A DNA stretch of 64,000 nucleotides from Bacteroidetes bacterium 47-18. GTDB taxonomy: Bacteria > Bacteroidota > Bacteroidia > Chitinophagales > Chitinophagaceae. Below, one piece after another: positions 45,221 through 54,152 of this stretch. The notes below the pieces were generated by a model that was not told the DNA's origin, searched no databases, and saw only the letters and a program-made list of their open reading frames with translations. The stretch lies in the NCBI GenBank assembly GCA_001897155.1, contig MKSF01000015.1:512-64511 (forward strand). Direction: 5' to 3'. The translations under genes were made by a program, and so were the position numbers. How positions within the stretch are numbered: the stretch's first letter is position 1; each line of letters begins with the position of its first letter.

Positions 45221-46306
45221 ATGAAACTACTTTATATCACGAATGCGATCAATGGTTCCGGCGGGCTGGAACGTGTGCTTGCCGTGAAAGCGTCTTACTT
45301 TGCGGATACCCTGGGCTATGAGGTGACGATCGCTGTTCTGAACGATCAGCATCTCCGGCCTTTTTATACCTTTTCTGATAAGATCACATTTATCAGCGCT
45401 AATGTAGGAGGTGGAGCGCTGTCATATATCAGGCAGTACAGGCAGGCTGTCAGGTCCTTTGTAAGCCAGGCAGACCCGGATATAGTCCTTGTCTGCGATG
45501 ATGGCCTGAAAGCCTTTTTCATCCCGGCTATCCTTAAAACCCGTATTCCTGTTATTTACGAGCGGCATGTGTCCAAGCTGATCGAATTGCCGCCCCGTGC
45601 CGGCTGGAAGCAAAAGACCGTCACAAGGCTCAAATGGTCGCTGATGAACAGGCTGGCCCCGAAATTTGACGCTTTTGTGGTATTGACGCAGGGTAATGTC
45701 AATGAGTGGCGGCATCTGGAGAATATCAGGGTAATAGCCAATCCCGTACCGTTTGAGCCGGATATAAGCGCGGATCTTTCCCGCAAAAGGGTCATCTGCG
45801 TGGGAAAAGTGTCGTACCAGAAAGGCCAGGATATACTGGCGCGTGTCTGGGCGAAGATCACAGACCGGTTCCCGGAATGGGAGCTGCACAACTTCGGGAA
45901 AGAAGATGAGCAGGTGCTTACCCGGCAGCAACTGCCCCGCAATATGTTTTTACATCCTCCCGACAGGCATATACAGCAGCAATACCCGGATGTCTCCATC
46001 TATGTGATGCCCTCCCGGTATGAAGGATTTGGTATGGTGCTTATCGAGGCTATGGCTTTCGGGCTGCCCTGTGTGGCTTTCGACTGCAATTACGGGCCTT
46101 CTGATATCATTGACCATGAAAAGAACGGCCTGCTGGTACCGCAACTGGATGAAGAAGCCATGGCCCGGTCGCTTACCCGCCTTATGGAAGATGAAGACCT
46201 CAGGCACAGCTTGTCCGCCCGGGCTTTAGAAGATGTCAAAAGATACCGTATGGAGTCGGTAGGCCTTCTCTGGCAGGGGTTATTTGAAGCATTGCACAGG
46301 AAATGA
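45221..46306 (+). CDS. GT4 family glycosyltransferase
   Basis: A 361-residue GT-B transferase (LLYITNAINGSGGLERVLAV at the N-terminus; VGKVSYQKGQDILARVW and the E-x7-E motif in YEGFGMVLIEAMAFGLPCV in the donor domain). It resembles AmsD/EpsD-like transferases that add galactose or GalNAc, but this is only pattern similarity. AAAAGGA lies upstream of the ATG. It is the last plus-strand gene before the inverted O-acylation pair; only 2 nt separate the convergent stop codons and I see no terminator there. Confidence 0.9.
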   Translation: MKLLYITNAINGSGGLERVLAVKASYFADTLGYEVTIAVLNDQHLRPFYTFSDKITFISANVGGGALSYIRQYRQAVRSFVSQADPDIVLVCDDGLKAFFIPAILKTRIPVIYERHVSKLIELPPRAGWKQKTVTRLKWSLMNRLAPKFDAFVVLTQGNVNEWRHLENIRVIANPVPFEPDISADLSRKRVICVGKVSYQKGQDILARVWAKITDRFPEWELHNFGKEDEQVLTRQQLPRNMFLHPPDRHIQQQYPDVSIYVMPSRYEGFGMVLIEAMAFGLPCVAFDCNYGPSDIIDHEKNGLLVPQLDEEAMARSLTRLMEDEDLRHSLSARALEDVKRYRMESVGLLWQGLFEALHRK

Positions 46307-46308
46307 AT

Positions 46309-47241
46309 TTACGGCTCCCGCAGCAGCCCGTTCAATATGGAAGAGAGCCTGGCAGCGCCTGAAACACTCAGGTGATCGGAGTTGACAAAATCACTTTTGG
46401 TGAACCTGCTGTCTTTCATCATATCGATATACCTGACCTGAGTGCTGTATGGCAGGGAGCAGATACTATCCATGATATGCCTGGCGCGGGTAAAATAATC
46501 GGTTTCCATATTCCGGTAATAAGAGGCATAATGAGGCGTGGTAATGAAATACAGCTTACACTTGTGCTGCTCTGCAAAAGAGATGATATTATCCAGATAA
46601 TGCATATTGGATGCCAGCTCTTCCGGGCGGATATACCGTTCGTGCCTGGCTACTTTCTCTTTGCCCTCCTTTTCTATATCCTCAACGGTGCTGTTGCGCG
46701 TGGACCAGCCCAGGTACTCTTCTCGCTTCCCGGGAGCATGCGCATCCGCTGTGGTCCCGAATACCTGCTGCTGTATCGTGGTGACGTTCTTGGAAAATCT
46801 CACGCTTGCTATCTCCAGGTTGTATAATATATTTTCGTGCCGCAGGATGCCGAAATTGATCTTATAATACTTCAGCCTGAACTTATTGGTGCTGTTGCTT
46901 TCCAGGTTATTATAAAGGCTGAAGTAGGAAATGGGGATAATGATGTTTTTGAGATGTGTCAGGCTGCTGTCGTAATACTGCAGCAGCTCCCAGTCATATT
47001 TCAGCGTCTGGCCGGCAAATGCCAGGTTGTAGGCGTGGCCGTCCATATAGGCGGGGTTAATGCCGTTAAGCGCATGCGAATTGCCGAGTATCAGGGTCTC
47101 TACCTGTGGCGCATGCATATCCATATACTCCTTTTTGGCGGTATATTCATTGGGCAGCGACCGGATATACAATTCCATGACCAGCAGCAGGGTCAGTACC
47201 GGCAGCAGGAAAACAAGCACCCTGTAAATGAATAGTTTCAT
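46309..47241 (-). CDS. SGNH-like protein, partner of the MBOAT O-acyltransferase
   Basis: A 310-residue protein with one N-terminal membrane helix (about 5-25) and a periplasmic SGNH-hydrolase-like domain. The serine block is TLILGNSHALNGINP and the Asp-His block is NSDHLSVSGAARL near the C-terminus. Proteins of this sort (AlgX/AlgJ, DltD and DUF1574-like) take the acyl group moved across the membrane by an MBOAT partner and pass it to the sugar polymer. It starts 6 nt after the MBOAT gene on the same strand, supporting a two-gene O-acylation module. Product specificity is unknown. Confidence 0.8.
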   Translation of the reverse strand: MKLFIYRVLVFLLPVLTLLLVMELYIRSLPNEYTAKKEYMDMHAPQVETLILGNSHALNGINPAYMDGHAYNLAFAGQTLKYDWELLQYYDSSLTHLKNIIIPISYFSLYNNLESNSTNKFRLKYYKINFGILRHENILYNLEIASVRFSKNVTTIQQQVFGTTADAHAPGKREEYLGWSTRNSTVEDIEKEGKEKVARHERYIRPEELASNMHYLDNIISFAEQHKCKLYFITTPHYASYYRNMETDYFTRARHIMDSICSLPYSTQVRYIDMMKDSRFTKSDFVNSDHLSVSGAARLSSILNGLLREP

Positions 47242-47247
47242 GATACT

Positions 47248-48681
47248 TTAAAATTGAAAATAGATAAACTCCTGCTCTTCACCGGCAAACCAGCATATCA
47301 GGATGATCAGGAGATAATACAGGGTCAGCCTGGCCACCCGGGGCCAGCGCTGTAATATATGCTCCAGGGCGTAATTGCTTTTCCTGCCCATCCATTCCGT
47401 TATGAAAAACAGCCCTATCAGTAAATATAGCAGGTGCGACACCGTTACGGTTTCCGACTGCCGGAAGCTGAAGATACCGCCCAGGTATTCCAGCGCCTGG
47501 TTAAGATTGTCGGCCCTGAAGAATATCCATGCGATGGTCGTAAGGGTGAACGTCAGCGCCATATGCCCCAGCTCTTTCAGTGAAGGCAGCATTGTATGCT
47601 CTGCTACGATATCCGTGTACTTCCGGTTCTGGTTTAAGAGCAGTGACGGCAGGTAATAGACCGCATTAAGGCCGCCCCAGATGATGAACGTCCAGTTGGC
47701 GCCATGCCAGAACCCGCTGACAAGGAAGATCACGAAAGTGTTCCTGACCTTTTTCAGCAGGCCACCTTTACTGCCGCCTAAGGGTATATAAACATAATCC
47801 CTGAACCAGGATGACAGTGAAATGTGCCAGCGCCGCCAGAACTCCGCGATATTCCTTGAAAAATAAGGAAAGGAGAAATTCCGGAGCAGCTCAAAGCCAA
47901 AAAGGCGTGCTGTGCCGAGCGCAATGTCCGAATACCCCGAAAAATCACAATATATCTGCACCGCGAAAAGGATAGCTCCCAGTATCAGGGAAACGGTCCC
48001 GTAGCTGCTATGGTTTGAAAAGATATCATTCACATACAGGGCGCAGTTATCCGCTATCACCACTTTCTTGAAAAATCCCCACAGTATCTGCCGCAGGCCG
48101 TCTATGGCTTTTGCATAATCAAACTGCCTGCGTTTTTTTATCTGTGGCAGCAGGTGGGTGGCCCTTTCAATGGGACCGGCGACCAGCAGGGGAAAAAAGC
48201 TCACAAACAGCGCATAATCTATAAAATTCCGCTCCGACCGGATCCGCTTATAATAAATATCCAGGATATAGGACAGCCCGTGAAAGGTATAAAACGAAAT
48301 ACCGACGGGAAGGATAAGCTGAAGTGTTTGGATATTGGGGTGATAGCCGACCGCGGCCAGGGCGTCCTTAAAGGAATCTATAAAAAAATTGTAATATTTG
48401 AAGACCATCAGGAACCCCAGGTTCACCCCGATGCTGATCACCATCCAGGTCTTGCGCATCCGGGTTGAAGTACTGCTGTCTATCTTAATGCCGGTGTAAT
48501 AATCCAGGCAGATGGAAAATAATAACAGGAACAGGAACCGCCAGTCCCAGCAGGCGTAAAAATAGAGGCTGGCTGCCAGCAGTACGATATTCTGTGCTCT
48601 TATTCTGTCTGTTTTTAATAGCCAGTATATTGTAAAGACAACGGGCAGGAAGACCAGAAAAGCAAGCGAATTGAAAATCAT
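47248..48681 (-). CDS. MBOAT family O-acyltransferase (AlgI/DltB-like)
   Basis: A 477-residue polytopic inner-membrane protein of the MBOAT family, which carries acyl groups across the membrane for polymer O-acylation. The AlgI-type core FWRRWHISLSSWFRDYVY includes His286, and the catalytic histidine is His326 in FWHGANWTFIIWGG. The N-terminal VFTIYWLL and the PVGISFYTFHGLSYILDIY block also fit the family. It is the first gene of a minus-strand pair with an SGNH-like partner, inverted within the polysaccharide cluster and read from its own promoter box at 48710-48717. Confidence 0.93.
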   Translation of the reverse strand: MIFNSLAFLVFLPVVFTIYWLLKTDRIRAQNIVLLAASLYFYACWDWRFLFLLLFSICLDYYTGIKIDSSTSTRMRKTWMVISIGVNLGFLMVFKYYNFFIDSFKDALAAVGYHPNIQTLQLILPVGISFYTFHGLSYILDIYYKRIRSERNFIDYALFVSFFPLLVAGPIERATHLLPQIKKRRQFDYAKAIDGLRQILWGFFKKVVIADNCALYVNDIFSNHSSYGTVSLILGAILFAVQIYCDFSGYSDIALGTARLFGFELLRNFSFPYFSRNIAEFWRRWHISLSSWFRDYVYIPLGGSKGGLLKKVRNTFVIFLVSGFWHGANWTFIIWGGLNAVYYLPSLLLNQNRKYTDIVAEHTMLPSLKELGHMALTFTLTTIAWIFFRADNLNQALEYLGGIFSFRQSETVTVSHLLYLLIGLFFITEWMGRKSNYALEHILQRWPRVARLTLYYLLIILICWFAGEEQEFIYFQF

Positions 48682-48709
48682 AAAAATGATTATCCTGTTA
48701 AAAATAATA

Positions 48710-48717
48710 CAAAATTA
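48710..48717 (-). promoter_or_regulatory. -7 box for the MBOAT/SGNH operon
   Basis: TAATTTTG on the minus strand, an exact TAnnTTTG match, 28 nt upstream of the MBOAT ATG. The region 48682-48901 is thus a divergent promoter region. Confidence 0.5.
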
Positions 48718-48829
48718 AGCTTTGTTATAATTATCTAAAATTTTACGAAAAATATATTTTTTTACATATGTTACCAGAGCAGCGAGAGGTCAGCCTGTTG
48801 TATTCCCGGGTTTGTCAGCGCGATGCGTA

Positions 48830-48860
48830 TTGCGATCTCCGGGCTAAAGTGTTACTTTTG
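48830..48860 (+). promoter_or_regulatory. Full Bacteroidota promoter for the right-hand glycosyltransferase operon
   Basis: TTG at 48830-48832, a 20-nt spacer, then TACTTTTG at 48853-48860. Both the -33 and -7 elements and the spacing fit the Bacteroidota consensus. It is 41 nt upstream of the ATG at 48902 and should drive the five-gene operon to 54104. Confidence 0.7.
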
Positions 48861-48901
48861 CAAAGCGTGGTATTTGCTCCGCATACATTTAATATGACAT
48901 T

Positions 48902-49849
48902 ATGCACCTTCATATAGCCTTTTCATCAGATGACAACTACATACAGCATCTTGGAGTTGCCATTATATCCTTACTGGAAAATAATAAAGGGTTTGATCAG
49001 ATCACCATACATATACTGGATAACGGCATTTCGCCTGCCGGTAAATCAACATTAAGATCACTGACAGCATCATATGGCCGGGCGATTATTTTTCACGAAT
49101 TGCAGGAGCTCCTGCAGGGGCTGAAGGCCTACGGCATTCCCGATACGATATCCATTGCGTCATACAGCCGCCTGTTTTTGCCTGTGCTGCTGGATGCGTC
49201 TGTTGACCGGGTGATCTATGCTGACTGTGATGCCGTATTTGAGGCATCCCTGGAAGAGCTTTACGCTATGGATATGGCCTCTCATACTGTTGCGGCCGTA
49301 GAAGATCATGTCGGCTTGTCCAACAAGACCAATATCGGTATCAGTGAGCAGGCCAGGTATATCAATGCGGGGTTCTTAATGCTGGACCTGGAAAAAATGC
49401 GCGCTGCGGATGCTGTATCCGTCATGACCGCGTTTATCAGGAAGCACGACGGCAAGGTGCAGCATCATGACCAGGGCGTGATCAACGGGGTCTTTGCTGA
49501 TGATATATTGATACTGCATCCCAAATATAATGCTATGACCAGCTTTTGGGAATTCCGCACGGTTCGTGATATAGAGCAATATTACGGGGCCTCACCTTAC
49601 TATCCTGATGCTTTGATACAGGAAGCCAGGGAGCAGCCGGTATTTGTGCATTTCACACCCTGCTTTTCCAACCGTCCCTGGTACAGCAACAGCAGCCACC
49701 CGCTAAAGGACAGGTATTTGTACTACAAATCGCTTTCGCCCTGGAAGGATGCGCCCCTTCAGAAGGATCAGCGCTCCCTGAAATTCAGGATGCTGGATAT
49801 GATATTTAAGGCGGTGGGCCCCAGGTACTATAAAATGCTGTTCAAATGA
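48902..49849 (+). CDS. GT8 family glycosyltransferase
   Basis: A 315-residue GT-A retaining transferase of the GT8 family (LPS galactosyl/glucosyltransferase-like). Features are HIAFSSDDNYIQHLGVAIIS at the N-terminus, the metal-binding DxD in YADCDAVF, the YINAGFLMLDLEKMR block, QGVINGVFAD, and HFTPCFSNRPW near the end. It is the first gene of the operon read from the promoter at 48830, and overlaps the next gene by 4 nt (ATGA). Likely donor is UDP-glucose or UDP-galactose by family precedent. Confidence 0.92.
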   Translation: MHLHIAFSSDDNYIQHLGVAIISLLENNKGFDQITIHILDNGISPAGKSTLRSLTASYGRAIIFHELQELLQGLKAYGIPDTISIASYSRLFLPVLLDASVDRVIYADCDAVFEASLEELYAMDMASHTVAAVEDHVGLSNKTNIGISEQARYINAGFLMLDLEKMRAADAVSVMTAFIRKHDGKVQHHDQGVINGVFADDILILHPKYNAMTSFWEFRTVRDIEQYYGASPYYPDALIQEAREQPVFVHFTPCFSNRPWYSNSSHPLKDRYLYYKSLSPWKDAPLQKDQRSLKFRMLDMIFKAVGPRYYKMLFK

Positions 49850-51066
49850 AAAAAAACATCATTATATCCACCCAGCTGATAGAAATAGGCGGGGTGGAGA
49901 AAAGCCTGCTCGGGCTGCTGGACAGTATAGATTATGAGCGCTACAATGTGGATGTGTTTATTTTCAACCATGACGGGGCACTAAAAAGCCTGATCAATAA
50001 AAATGCGCGGCTCTTGCCGGAACTGCCGCAATACGCTGCGCTGTTCAGACCCATGCGCGCGCTGGTTACATCGGGTAACTGGCGGACTGCGGCCGTAAAA
50101 ATAATGGCTACAATAAAAAGCAAATGGAAGTCGCTGTTCTATCCGCCTGAAAAGGGTAAGACCAGCAACCTCTATCATACTTACCTGATCGACTACGCCT
50201 CAAGGTTCCTGCCGGCTGTTTCAGATAAGACCTATGACGTCTGTATGAGCTTCCTGCATCCGAATTTCGTGGAGCGCAGGCGCATAAAGGCAGCCAGCTA
50301 CTGGGCCTGGATACATACCGATTATTCCAACCTGGTCATTGACCCTGTGGCGGAAAATAAGATGTGGGCGCCTTTTAAGCATATCATTGCCGTTTCGGAA
50401 GAATGCCGGAACGCTTTTATATCGGTGCTGCCGCGCTTTGAGCAAAGGGTAGGGGTGATTGAAAATATTATTTCCTATCCTTATATCATGCAGGAGCTGC
50501 GGGACCGCCAGGACCCGGCACTGGACGCCTACAGCGCATTCAGTGGATACAGGATACTTACTATAGGCCGTTTCTCTTATGCCAAAAACCTGGAAGTGAT
50601 ACCGGAGGTGGTGCGGGAAATGCTGCGGAGCGGGTGTAAGGACTTTAAATGGTACATTATAGGGTTCGGAGGAGATGAGCACCTGGTGAAAGACCTTATA
50701 GAGCAGTACGGATTGCAGGATCATATCATCCTACTGGGTAAAAAGAAGAATCCGTACAGCTACCTGGAGCAATGTGACGTATATGTCCAGCCCTCCAGGT
50801 TTGAAGGGAAATCCGTTTCCGTAAGGGAAGCCCAGTTATTGAAGCGCCCGGTGATCATTGCCGATTATCCTACGGCGCCTTCACAGGTGCGGCATGGGTA
50901 TGACGGCCTGATCGTGCCCCTGGACACTGCTGCTATAGCAGCGGCGGTCATGAACCTGCTCGGTGACAGCCGGCTGCGTCAGCAGCTCTCTGATAACTGT
51001 GATCCTCACCGGTACACCAATGCCGGAGAGATCGAAAAAATATACCGGTTGATCCATGAAAGTTAG
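49846..51066 (+). CDS. GT4 family glycosyltransferase
   Basis: A 406-residue GT-B transferase. N-terminus IIISTQLIEIGGVEKSLLGL; middle WAWIHTDYSNLVID; donor domain ILTIGRFSYAKNLEVIPEV, YIIGFGGDEHLVKDL and E-x7-E in FEGKSVSVREAQLLKRPVI. It is a paralogue of the gene at 38076, with which it shares the EGKS wording and the LLGDSRLR tail pattern. Overlaps the GT8 gene by 4 nt and the next GT2 gene by 11 nt, so the operon is translationally coupled. Confidence 0.9.
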   Translation: MKKNIIISTQLIEIGGVEKSLLGLLDSIDYERYNVDVFIFNHDGALKSLINKNARLLPELPQYAALFRPMRALVTSGNWRTAAVKIMATIKSKWKSLFYPPEKGKTSNLYHTYLIDYASRFLPAVSDKTYDVCMSFLHPNFVERRRIKAASYWAWIHTDYSNLVIDPVAENKMWAPFKHIIAVSEECRNAFISVLPRFEQRVGVIENIISYPYIMQELRDRQDPALDAYSAFSGYRILTIGRFSYAKNLEVIPEVVREMLRSGCKDFKWYIIGFGGDEHLVKDLIEQYGLQDHIILLGKKKNPYSYLEQCDVYVQPSRFEGKSVSVREAQLLKRPVIIADYPTAPSQVRHGYDGLIVPLDTAAIAAAVMNLLGDSRLRQQLSDNCDPHRYTNAGEIEKIYRLIHES

Positions 51067-52090
51067 CATTATCATACCATGTTATAATACCGCGCACTAC
51101 GTAGAGCAATGCGTACGTTCCCTGGTGCCGTCCGCCTCTATGGAATGGGAGTTCATCCTGGTCAATGACGGTTCCGGTGACCATACCGCCGCTGTGCTGG
51201 ATAAGCTGGAAGCCGCCTTCGGGCAGCAGGCCGTATTCAGGATCATACACCAGGAGAACCGGGGACTGTCGGCTTCCAGGAATACGGGGATAGCGCTGGC
51301 CCGCGGCACTTATATCTGCTTTGTGGATAGTGACGACTGGGTGGAGCCCGGCTATATCGATACGCTGCTGGCGGCGGCGGAAGAAGGCCATGAGCTGGCA
51401 ATGGTCAGCTACACCCGCCGGTATGAAGGCGTATCAGAGCCCCGGAAATTCCATATGGACGGTGTGTATGAATGCAGTGTGATCAAAAGGAGGCTGATAG
51501 GGCTTACCGGGGAAGAGCTGAGAGACCCGTCGCAGGCAGACAGCATCGTTACGCTTTGGGGTAAGATATACAGGAGCAGCATTATCAGGGAGCATGGTTT
51601 ACAGATCCGCGATGTGCGGGAGACCGGTACGGCGGAAGACCTGCTGTTCAACCTGGACTATCTCCGGCATTGCAAGGCGACGGTCCGCGTGATAGACAAG
51701 CCTTTGTACTGCTACCGGAAGACCAATACAGGTTCGTTCACGCAGCAATACAAACCCGCGCTTTTCGATAAATGGCAGCGGCTTTTCAGCCATATCCGGG
51801 AGCATGTGCAGACACCGGAAGAACAGACGGCTTTCCGGAACAGGATAGCGCTCAGCATTATAGGGCTGGGCATTAATGAGATGGGCAATCCTGCCGGTGC
51901 CCGGGCACAGCGGAAGCAGCTCCGGGCTGTGCTTGGCAATGCAGCTTATAGAGACGCCCTGGAGCAATTGGACACCAGGTACCTGCCGCTCCACTGGAAG
52001 CTCTATTTCGGGGCTGCGCGTAAAGGCCGTATCTTTATTTTCTTTTATCTGACAAAAACTATTGCCTGGTTGTTAAACAGGAAAAAATAA
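51056..52090 (+). CDS. GT2 family glycosyltransferase (EpsJ-like)
   Basis: A 344-residue GT-A transferase with VSIIIPCYNTAHYVEQCVRS, ILVNDGSGDHTAAVL, NRGLSASRNTGIALARG and the metal-binding FVDSDDWVEPGYID. The C-terminal 120 residues are helical, ending in a short hydrophobic segment (IFIFFYLTKTIAWLLNRKK) that may touch the membrane. It shares one base with the start of the next gene (TAATG). Donor unknown. Confidence 0.9.
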   Translation: MKVSIIIPCYNTAHYVEQCVRSLVPSASMEWEFILVNDGSGDHTAAVLDKLEAAFGQQAVFRIIHQENRGLSASRNTGIALARGTYICFVDSDDWVEPGYIDTLLAAAEEGHELAMVSYTRRYEGVSEPRKFHMDGVYECSVIKRRLIGLTGEELRDPSQADSIVTLWGKIYRSSIIREHGLQIRDVRETGTAEDLLFNLDYLRHCKATVRVIDKPLYCYRKTNTGSFTQQYKPALFDKWQRLFSHIREHVQTPEEQTAFRNRIALSIIGLGINEMGNPAGARAQRKQLRAVLGNAAYRDALEQLDTRYLPLHWKLYFGAARKGRIFIFFYLTKTIAWLLNRKK

Positions 52091-53217
52091 TGGAGAACAG
52101 ACCGATCAGGGTATTGCAGGTATTTACCATATTGAACATGGGTGGGGCGGAGACCAACCTGATGAACTATTTCCGTCACCTGGATACCCGTAAGCTGCAG
52201 TTTGATTTCCTGGTGCACAGGGAGGAAGAAGGACATTTTGAAAAAGAGATAATCGCCGGGGGAAGTAAGATATACAGGTTGCCACCTGTGCATCCTTTTT
52301 CACTGGGTACCTATAAAAAGGCTGTAGATGACTTTTTCCGGGAGCATGCCGGGTCGTATGACATCGTGCATGGGCATCTGTCCGAGCTGGGTGTCTATAT
52401 CTATGAAGCCGCCATGAAATATGGTGTGCCGGTCCGCATCGCTCATGCGCATAACTCCCGGATGGACTGGGATATAAAAGCGCCGTTCCGCCTGTGGTGG
52501 AAGCACCGGATGCGGAAGTCGGTCAACGGCTTCTTTTCCTGCGGGGAAGCCTCTTCCATATGGCTGTTCGGTGCGAGAAACGCCCGGAAGGCCTTTATAA
52601 TGCCCAATTCCGTGGAGGTGGACCGGTACGCGCCCGATCCCGGTACGGCAGCAGGCTACCGGGAACAGTTAGGCATATCCACACCTTTTTCCTTCCTGCA
52701 TATCGGCCGGTTCGCGACGCAGAAAAATCACCGCTTCCTGGTAGCTGTCTTCGCAGAGATCGTTAAGGTACTGCCGGAGGCCCGCCTGTTCCTTGTGGGG
52801 GAAGGTGAGCTGAAAGCAGAGATTATGGCGCAGGTGCAGGCATTGCAGCTGCAGGATAATATACTATTTCTGGGAAAGAGAAATGATGTGAATGCGCTGA
52901 TGCAGGCCTGCGATTACTTTCTTTTCCCCAGCCTGTTCGAAGGGTTCAGCGTAGCGTTTGTGGAAGCGCAGGCAAGCGGTATGTACAGCTTTATCTCTGA
53001 CGGTATTCCCGGAGAGTCGGTACTGCTTAAGGAGAATGTTATGGTACTATCGCTTAAAGAAACGGCAGCAGCCTGGGCCGGGAGGATCACGGAACGGTTA
53101 CGGTCGGGATATGCCAGGGATGCTACGGCAGGTCAGAAGATCAAAGCAGCGGGATATGATGTGCATGATAATACGGACAAGCTGTACGACGCGTATAGAA
53201 GACTTTTGAATGCTTAA
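52090..53217 (+). CDS. GT4 family glycosyltransferase (EpsF-like)
   Basis: A 375-residue GT-B transferase close in wording to the EpsF group of exopolysaccharide enzymes: RVLQVFTILNMGGAETNLMN, KLQFDFLVHREEEGHFEKEI, YDIVHGHLSELG, RIAHAHNSRMDWD and ISCG-like FFSCGEASSIWLFG. The donor domain has LHIGRFATQKNHRFLVAVF and E-x7-E in FEGFSVAFVEAQASGM. It sits within the coupled operon and is followed by the last GT2 gene after 8 nt. Confidence 0.92.
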   Translation: MENRPIRVLQVFTILNMGGAETNLMNYFRHLDTRKLQFDFLVHREEEGHFEKEIIAGGSKIYRLPPVHPFSLGTYKKAVDDFFREHAGSYDIVHGHLSELGVYIYEAAMKYGVPVRIAHAHNSRMDWDIKAPFRLWWKHRMRKSVNGFFSCGEASSIWLFGARNARKAFIMPNSVEVDRYAPDPGTAAGYREQLGISTPFSFLHIGRFATQKNHRFLVAVFAEIVKVLPEARLFLVGEGELKAEIMAQVQALQLQDNILFLGKRNDVNALMQACDYFLFPSLFEGFSVAFVEAQASGMYSFISDGIPGESVLLKENVMVLSLKETAAAWAGRITERLRSGYARDATAGQKIKAAGYDVHDNTDKLYDAYRRLLNA

Positions 53218-53225
53218 AAAAGAAC

Positions 53226-54104
53226 ATGATGCCCACCTTAACTATATTTACACCTGCCTATAACAGGGCCCATACCTTGCCCCGGCTGTATAACAGCCTC
53301 CTGCGGCAATCCTGCCACGATTTTGTCTGGCTGGTGGTGGATGACGGGTCTGCCGATCACACCGCCGCGCTTGTAAAGGAGTGGATGGCCCGCGATAACC
53401 CGTTCAGCATCCGGTATATCGCGCAGGAGAACCAGGGTATGCATGGCGCGCATAATACGGCTTACCGGAATATTGATACGGTGCTCAACACCTGTATCGA
53501 CTCGGATGATTATATGCCGCTTGATGCCGTAGCTGTCATTATCAGCACCTGGAACACCATGGACCAGGAAAAATATGCAGGTATCATCGGCCTGGATGAA
53601 GATACATCCGGTAATATCATCGGCACTGAATTCAAAAAGCCCGTAACGACGCTGGAAGATTTTTACCTCGAGGGTGGTTCGGGAGATAAAAAGATGGTGT
53701 ACAGGACGGAGGTGATCAATGCCTACCCGGAATACCCGCTGTTTGAAGGTGAGCGGTATGTGGGGCTGGGCTATAAATACCTGATGATAGATAAGGATTA
53801 TGAGCTGGTGACGGTCAATAAGCCCCTGGTGACGGTAGAGTACCAGCAGGACGGTTCGAGCCTCAACATGTTCAGGCAGTACAGGAAGCACCCTCAAGGA
53901 TTCGCCTTTATCCGCAAATCTGCCATGGTGCTGAGCAGGTCGCCCAAACGCAGGTTCATGGAGGCGGTGCACTACGTATCTTCCAGCATATTTTCCGGTA
54001 ATACGCGCTTTATCAGCGAATCGCCCAAAAAGCTGCTGACCATCGCGGCTTTGCCTTTCGGCGTGCTGCTCAACCTGTATATCCGGTATAAATCTGGAAA
54101 ATGA
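53226..54104 (+). CDS. GT2 family glycosyltransferase
   Basis: A 292-residue GT-A transferase: LTIFTPAYNRAHTLPRLYNS, LVVDDGSADHTAALV, NQGMHGAHNTAYRNID and metal-binding TCIDSDDYMPLDAV. It is a paralogue of the gene at 40424 (shared GNIIGT, VEYQQ-G patterns), suggesting duplication within the cluster. It is the last gene of the operon; a strong hairpin terminator begins 12 bases after its stop. Confidence 0.9.
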   Translation: MMPTLTIFTPAYNRAHTLPRLYNSLLRQSCHDFVWLVVDDGSADHTAALVKEWMARDNPFSIRYIAQENQGMHGAHNTAYRNIDTVLNTCIDSDDYMPLDAVAVIISTWNTMDQEKYAGIIGLDEDTSGNIIGTEFKKPVTTLEDFYLEGGSGDKKMVYRTEVINAYPEYPLFEGERYVGLGYKYLMIDKDYELVTVNKPLVTVEYQQDGSSLNMFRQYRKHPQGFAFIRKSAMVLSRSPKRRFMEAVHYVSSSIFSGNTRFISESPKKLLTIAALPFGVLLNLYIRYKSGK

Positions 54105-54116
54105 GGAAATAATTAA

Positions 54117-54152
54117 AAAGAGAAAGCCCTGTTATATCAGGGCTTTCTCTTT
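54117..54152. terminator. Bidirectional terminator overlapping a stop codon
   Basis: A 15-bp perfect stem (54117-54131 with 54138-54152) and 6-nt loop. It serves the plus-strand operon ending at 54104 and also the minus-strand gene, whose last codons form one arm and whose TAA stop (54132-54134) lies in the loop. On the minus strand the stem is followed by TTTTTAATTA. Confidence 0.85.
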
